The notes under the pieces are model-generated. The model had not been told where the DNA came from, did no database searches, and saw only the letters and a program-made list of their open reading frames with translations. 64,000 nt of DNA from JAGVYF01 sp041650315 (GTDB lineage: Archaea; Nanobdellota; Nanobdellia; Woesearchaeales; JAGVYF01): NCBI GenBank assembly GCA_041650315.1, contig JBAZLJ010000001.1:124001-188000 (forward strand). The letters run 5' to 3'. Of this stretch, positions 60,549 through 64,000 are shown piece after piece (the first letter of the stretch is position 1; every line of letters begins with the position of its first letter). A program made the position numbers and the translations under genes.

Positions 60549-60647
60549 TTAAATAATAGTTCTAATACAAATAGCTAATATTCCGCCTAAGACCATGCCT
60601 ACTCCTATCTTGAGAAAGAAGAATTCTATTTGAGCTTTTTTTGACAT
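60549..60647 (-). CDS. 32-aa class III leader mini-protein
   Basis: Short ORF beginning MSKKAQIEFFFLKIGVGMVL: KKA leader followed by a hydrophobic helix, the same signature as the twelve-gene operon. A strong GAGGTGAG Shine-Dalgarno lies 3-4 nt before the ATG, which makes a real gene likely although it is only 32 codons long. It is convergent with the lipoprotein operon. Confidence 0.65.
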   Translation of the reverse strand: MSKKAQIEFFFLKIGVGMVLGGILAICIRTII

Positions 60648-60669
60648 AATCTCACCTCTGTAGAGATTT

Positions 60670-61002
60670 CTATTTTTTAGGTTTATATATCTTTTCATTG
60701 GTATCTACCTTCTGTTTTAAGAGTTCTATCTTCTTATCATGATCATGAAGAATGGATAACACATTCATCTTATCTTCTATTTTATCTAGTCTTTGGAATA
60801 TTCCTTTAATGTCTATTGTATTCTTCTTTACTTTTTTGGTCCTATCTTGTAGCCACGAAATTGCCCAACTGATAATCAGCATTAGTCCACATATTATGAT
60901 CAATCCTATCCAGTATTCGTTCAATTGGAAATATTTCTCTAAAACTAGTGGAACCAAAGCGCCGATAAGGACTATCAGCAATGTTTCTCCATACTTATTC
61001 AT
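60670..61002 (-). CDS. Small membrane protein with coiled-coil tail
   Basis: 110 aa. Two hydrophobic segments (LLIVLIGALVPLVLEKYF, WIGLIIICGLMLIISWAI) are followed by a charged, probably coiled-coil tail (KNTIDIKGIFQRLDKIEDKM...DHDKKIELLKQKVDTNEKI). Family not recognised. It lies between the mini-prepilin and rfcS on the same strand. Confidence 0.65.
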   Translation of the reverse strand: MNKYGETLLIVLIGALVPLVLEKYFQLNEYWIGLIIICGLMLIISWAISWLQDRTKKVKKNTIDIKGIFQRLDKIEDKMNVLSILHDHDKKIELLKQKVDTNEKIYKPKK

Positions 61003-61052
61003 GGTTTTTGAGATTATTTGTTTTATTTAAAAGAATTTAGCTAGTATGATTT

Positions 61053-62033
61053 CTATTTTATTTTCAATAACATTACGAAAGCTAACAATGCTTCTAATTG
61101 TATATATTCGTCAGAGCCTTCAACTAATCTGAATTCTACTTCTCCACATTTGTCTATGAGCTCTACTTTCTTTCTGTTGTCTAAGTCTAGGTCCCATACA
61201 CCAGTTTCAATCTGTTTGATGATGTCTAAACCTGAAAGTCCGTAGTTCAACATTGTGTCTAATAGTTTTCTTCTTGCGTCTTGAAAGTTTTGTTTTAACG
61301 CTAGATCTAAGAATTCTCTAACTTCTTGCGGGCGTGCTTGTGACGCTAATGAATAAACGAGATCTGCAGTGATGTCCTTATATGCCAAATCTTTTGAAGG
61401 TTCAGCTACTGCTAGGCATGATTGCAATATATTGGTGACTTTCCTTGCGTCTCCGTTGGATGCTAGATACAATGCGTCAAAAGCATCATCCCATATTCTA
61501 AATTCTTCTGATTTCGCAATTTTATCAACCATTACTTTTATATCTTCCTTCGGCAATGGTTTAAATTTGAATACTGCGCATCTGCTTTGGATAGGATCGA
61601 TTATCTTTGAGCTGTAATTGCAGCTGAGTACGAACCTGCAAGTCTTTGTGAAGTTCTCCATAGTTCTCCTTAACGCTTGCTGTGCTTCTTTTGTGAGTGC
61701 ATCACATTCGTCTAAGTAAATGATTTTGAATGGGACGTCTCCGATGGCTCTTGTCCTTGCGAAATCTTTGACTTTTATTCTGACAATGTCAATGCCTCTT
61801 TCGTCCGATGCATTTAGTTCTAAGAAGTTGGATCTCCATGATTCGCCGAATAATTGTTTGGCTATGATTAATGATAATGTGGTTTTTCCCACTCCGGCTG
61901 GTCCGCTGAATAATAAGTGCGGCATGTTCTTCTGCTCTACGAATGATTTGATTCTATTCACTACATGCTGCTGGCCCTTCATATCCTCGAAGTTTGATGG
62001 CCTGTATTTCTCGGTCCAGATGGTGGATTCCAT
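61053..62033 (-). CDS. rfcS: Replication factor C small subunit
   Basis: 326 aa, full length. Walker A FSGPAGVGKTTLS (about residues 42-54), Walker B IIYLDECDALT (about 104-114), sensor 1 LSCNYSSKI and the SRC motif QSRCAVFKF (about 150). Forms the clamp loader with RfcL. It begins MESTIWTEKYRPSNFEDMKGQQHV, the typical start, with a TATA-like upstream. Flanked by unrelated genes. Confidence 0.95.
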   Translation of the reverse strand: MESTIWTEKYRPSNFEDMKGQQHVVNRIKSFVEQKNMPHLLFSGPAGVGKTTLSLIIAKQLFGESWRSNFLELNASDERGIDIVRIKVKDFARTRAIGDVPFKIIYLDECDALTKEAQQALRRTMENFTKTCRFVLSCNYSSKIIDPIQSRCAVFKFKPLPKEDIKVMVDKIAKSEEFRIWDDAFDALYLASNGDARKVTNILQSCLAVAEPSKDLAYKDITADLVYSLASQARPQEVREFLDLALKQNFQDARRKLLDTMLNYGLSGLDIIKQIETGVWDLDLDNRKKVELIDKCGEVEFRLVEGSDEYIQLEALLAFVMLLKIK

Positions 62034-62118
62034 GATGTTTTGGGATGGGATGATTCTTTATAAAGTTATCTTGACTCATACGTAATGTTTAAAAAAGAAG
62101 GTTGTTTTTAGTTTTGTT

Positions 62119-62673
62119 ATGGGATACTTCAATTACCAATGCGGGCCATGGGTGCGCTATTTAGGTGGCTCTAAAGAAGAAGTGAAAGATGCCATTGATT
62201 TCTGTTTCAAAAACCATTCAGGGATAAAATCGTTAGGTTTTCCTATGCCTAAAGATGAAGAGATTTCTTTCTTAGACAAGATAGTATTAGAATGCTGGAT
62301 GCCGTTGTGCGCAAAAGATCAGTATATCAAGATGGATATACTTCCTGATTTTTCATTGGATGTTAATGCTAATGTTTATCATTTCTTGCTTAATCAGGTT
62401 TCTAAATTAGATATGAAAAAAGAAGGGCCATTGTATAGAATGAGGAAAAGCCCTGCAGAATATCTTTGGGTGCCTGAAAGCGTGAAGAACGGATTGCAAA
62501 CCTATAATTGGGAATTTTATCGCGAGATGGTTGATGCTTGTCTTGAAGATAGGACTAAACGTCTTTCCGATCTGTCTGAGAATATAGCGACGGATATTAT
62601 ACAGCGCGATGGTAGGTTGATGAAAGTCTTTGCTGTGCCGCATCCTGAAGCGGGAAAAAAGATTTTGAATTGA
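62119..62673 (+). CDS. Protein of unknown function, 184 aa
   Basis: Soluble, no signal peptide; several Trp and Cys residues (YQCGPWVRYLGG, LECWMPLCAKD). Central segment DFSLDVNANVYHFLLNQ and C-terminal EDRTKRLSDLSENIATDIIQ look helical. No motif recognised. Start ATG is the first in frame, with no Shine-Dalgarno. It precedes the CofE-like gene by about 130 nt. Confidence 0.6.
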   Translation: MGYFNYQCGPWVRYLGGSKEEVKDAIDFCFKNHSGIKSLGFPMPKDEEISFLDKIVLECWMPLCAKDQYIKMDILPDFSLDVNANVYHFLLNQVSKLDMKKEGPLYRMRKSPAEYLWVPESVKNGLQTYNWEFYREMVDACLEDRTKRLSDLSENIATDIIQRDGRLMKVFAVPHPEAGKKILN

Positions 62674-62740
62674 TATTTTTGATTAATCTATATTCTGCAA
62701 TCACTAAAAATATTTAAATAAGTTCACGCCTATGTTATTG

Positions 62741-62764
62741 GTAATAGAAAGCTTTTTCTGTTAC
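62741..62764 (+). promoter_or_regulatory. Hairpin in the leader of the CofE-like gene
   Basis: GTAATAGAAA and TTTTCTGTTAC form a stem about 40 nt before the ATG. A TATA-like ATTTAAATAAG lies near 62711-62721, so the hairpin falls at the expected start of the message. Could affect initiation. Confidence 0.4.
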
Positions 62765-62804
62765 ACATTGAAAAAATCACGTAAAAATTTAATGAGGTGT
62801 AAAT

Positions 62805-64000
62805 ATGAAAAATGGATATACAATACCTGGCCAGAGCTGCGGCGCATCTTCTATAGGCGTAACTGCTCCTGTCCTGAAATCCGGAGATAGCATAGAAGAT
62901 TTCGTAATCGACGCATTGAAACCATTCTACGAGAGCGGCGCTTTAGGCGATGATGATATCGTATGCGTTACAGAATCGGTAGTTGCGAGATCGCAGCAGA
63001 ACTATGTCACACTTGATAATATCGCAGAAGATTTTGCAAGAAAGCTGCAGATATCTGCTGATGATAATGTGGGTATTGTGTTTCCTATCCTTAGCAGGAA
63101 TAGATATTCCATGATGCTGCATGCATTCGCTAGAGCTGCGCCTAATTTAACTCTATTATTGGGTTATCCTAGGGATGAGCAGGGCAATCAGTTGATGAGC
63201 GAAGAGCAGATCAAGCAATTGGGCAAGAATCCGTATACAGACTTGATTGATATGGCTGAATATGATTCATTGGCTCCAAAATTCCTGCACCCATTCACTC
63301 ACATGAATTATGTGGATTATTATAGGGAGATAATGGCTCAAGAAGGAACCAATGGCGCAGTTTATCTAGGGAATGATCCTTTGCAGATAATGAGATTTGC
63401 GAATAAGATATTAGTATCTAATATCCCTGGAAGGTTCTCTGACAAAGAGAAATTGAAAGAAGCTGGCGCTCAGCATGTGATTACTCTTGATGAAGTATGC
63501 AATGAGCCTAGCACAGCGCATGGATACAATCCTCAGTTCGGTTTGCTTGGTTCAAATATATCGAATCCAGCGATTGAACAATTGAAATTGTTCCCGCGTG
63601 ATGGCGACCTGTATGCTAAAAGGATTCAAGACAGATTGCTTGCAGAATACGGCAAAAAGATGCATGTAATCATCTATGGTGACGGCGCATACAAAGATCC
63701 AACTTCGCAAGTCTGGGAATTGGCAGATCCTGAAGTGGCCGCTGGATGCACACCTGAAATCAAAGACAGAGTGCCAAAAGAGCTTAAATTCAAGTATCTT
63801 GCAGATAAGTATACTGCACAAGGTATGAGCCATGAACAGATTGCTGCGCAGATCAGGCATGATATTGACCATAAGGAAGCGGATCTTGAGAAAAGGTTTG
63901 AATCTCAGGGAACAACTCCAAGGTATGTCCGTAATCTGATTGGCAGTTTGGCTGACTTGACTTCGGGTTCTGGAGATAGGGGAACACCTATTGTCTTAGT
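62805..64000 (+). CDS. CofE-like (coenzyme F420-0:L-glutamate ligase family) protein, 3' end beyond the window
   Basis: 398 codons, open to the window end. It begins MKNGYTIPGQSCGASSIGVT with GAGGTG 6 nt upstream. The N-terminal part resembles the CofE/F420 ligase family: DDDIVCVTESVVARSQQNYVTLDNIAEDFARKL and VGIVFPILSRNRYSMMLHAFARAA. DPANN and CPR organisms often have such a ligase-like protein although they lack F420 genes. The actual ligand is therefore uncertain. Confidence 0.7.
   Translation, partial: MKNGYTIPGQSCGASSIGVTAPVLKSGDSIEDFVIDALKPFYESGALGDDDIVCVTESVVARSQQNYVTLDNIAEDFARKLQISADDNVGIVFPILSRNRYSMMLHAFARAAPNLTLLLGYPRDEQGNQLMSEEQIKQLGKNPYTDLIDMAEYDSLAPKFLHPFTHMNYVDYYREIMAQEGTNGAVYLGNDPLQIMRFANKILVSNIPGRFSDKEKLKEAGAQHVITLDEVCNEPSTAHGYNPQFGLLGSNISNPAIEQLKLFPRDGDLYAKRIQDRLLAEYGKKMHVIIYGDGAYKDPTSQVWELADPEVAAGCTPEIKDRVPKELKFKYLADKYTAQGMSHEQIAAQIRHDIDHKEADLEKRFESQGTTPRYVRNLIGSLADLTSGSGDRGTPIVL

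Noticed and set aside
1..64000. CRISPR array, insertion sequence with transposase, or rRNA
   Set aside because: No evenly spaced direct repeats, no transposase or Cas protein among the readable frames, and no rRNA-like sequence.

Overview
The window is a stretch of AT-rich archaeal chromosome. GatD/GatE amidotransferase, topoisomerase VI, RfcL/RfcS, RPA-like protein, archaeal DnaG, HerA, Nop5/fibrillarin, pelota, RIO1 and KH-domain Dim2-like protein are all archaeal. Compact proteins, a trimmed Nop5, many membrane proteins that start with a short K(K/R)(A/G) leader, and TATA boxes about 25-30 nt before leaderless starts point to a DPANN lineage, most like Woesearchaeota or Pacearchaeota. That placement is inferred from gene content and was not tested. 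There is no rRNA, CRISPR array or recognisable transposase.

Layout. 1-3.2 kb: a small gene with a structured leader, a DUF4405-like membrane protein, PAP2 phosphatase and a GH3 hydrolase. 3.2-4.7 kb: YdjM-like protein and RPA. 4.8-13 kb: one minus-strand operon of twelve genes, every one starting with a type IV prepilin-like (class III) leader; two of them (41 and 55 aa) are very short. 13-20.8 kb: secreted protein, antiporter and a 1576-aa surface protein. 20.8-25.2 kb: gatD, an MFS transporter and gatE. 25.4-29.8 kb: an RHH regulator with a palindromic leader, a 949-aa coiled-coil/metallophosphoesterase protein and a transglutaminase-like secreted protein. 29.8-34.4 kb: secD, secF, a cation exchanger, a predicted 27-aa leaderless peptide and a site-2 protease.

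34.4-46 kb holds information processing: nop5-flpA-cysS, valS, rfcL, Nudix, tRNA-Cys, an intron-containing tRNA-Arg, top6A/top6B, dim2-like and rio1. A structured RNA locus that may be an H/ACA-like guide precedes dnaG (46.3 kb). 47.8-53.2 kb: a wHTH protein, a small membrane protein, HerA, a parvulin isomerase, a TrmB regulator and pelota. 53.4-60.5 kb: a second envelope operon with a class-III-leader protein, an 897-aa membrane protein and three tandem paralogous lipoproteins. 60.5-64 kb: a 32-aa mini-prepilin, a small membrane protein, rfcS, an unknown gene and a CofE-like ligase cut by the window end.

Two things stand out. First, the twelve-gene prepilin-like operon has no motor ATPase, platform protein or peptidase nearby and is a candidate for an undescribed DPANN surface apparatus. 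Second, noncoding elements of 114-151 nt with nested inverted repeats recur between genes (3.04, 15.73, 20.67, 48.11 and 52.03 kb, plus an internally deleted copy at 44.47 kb). Their stems change in sequence while base pairing and inner loops are kept, and one copy is flanked by a 12-14 bp direct repeat that looks like a target-site duplication.
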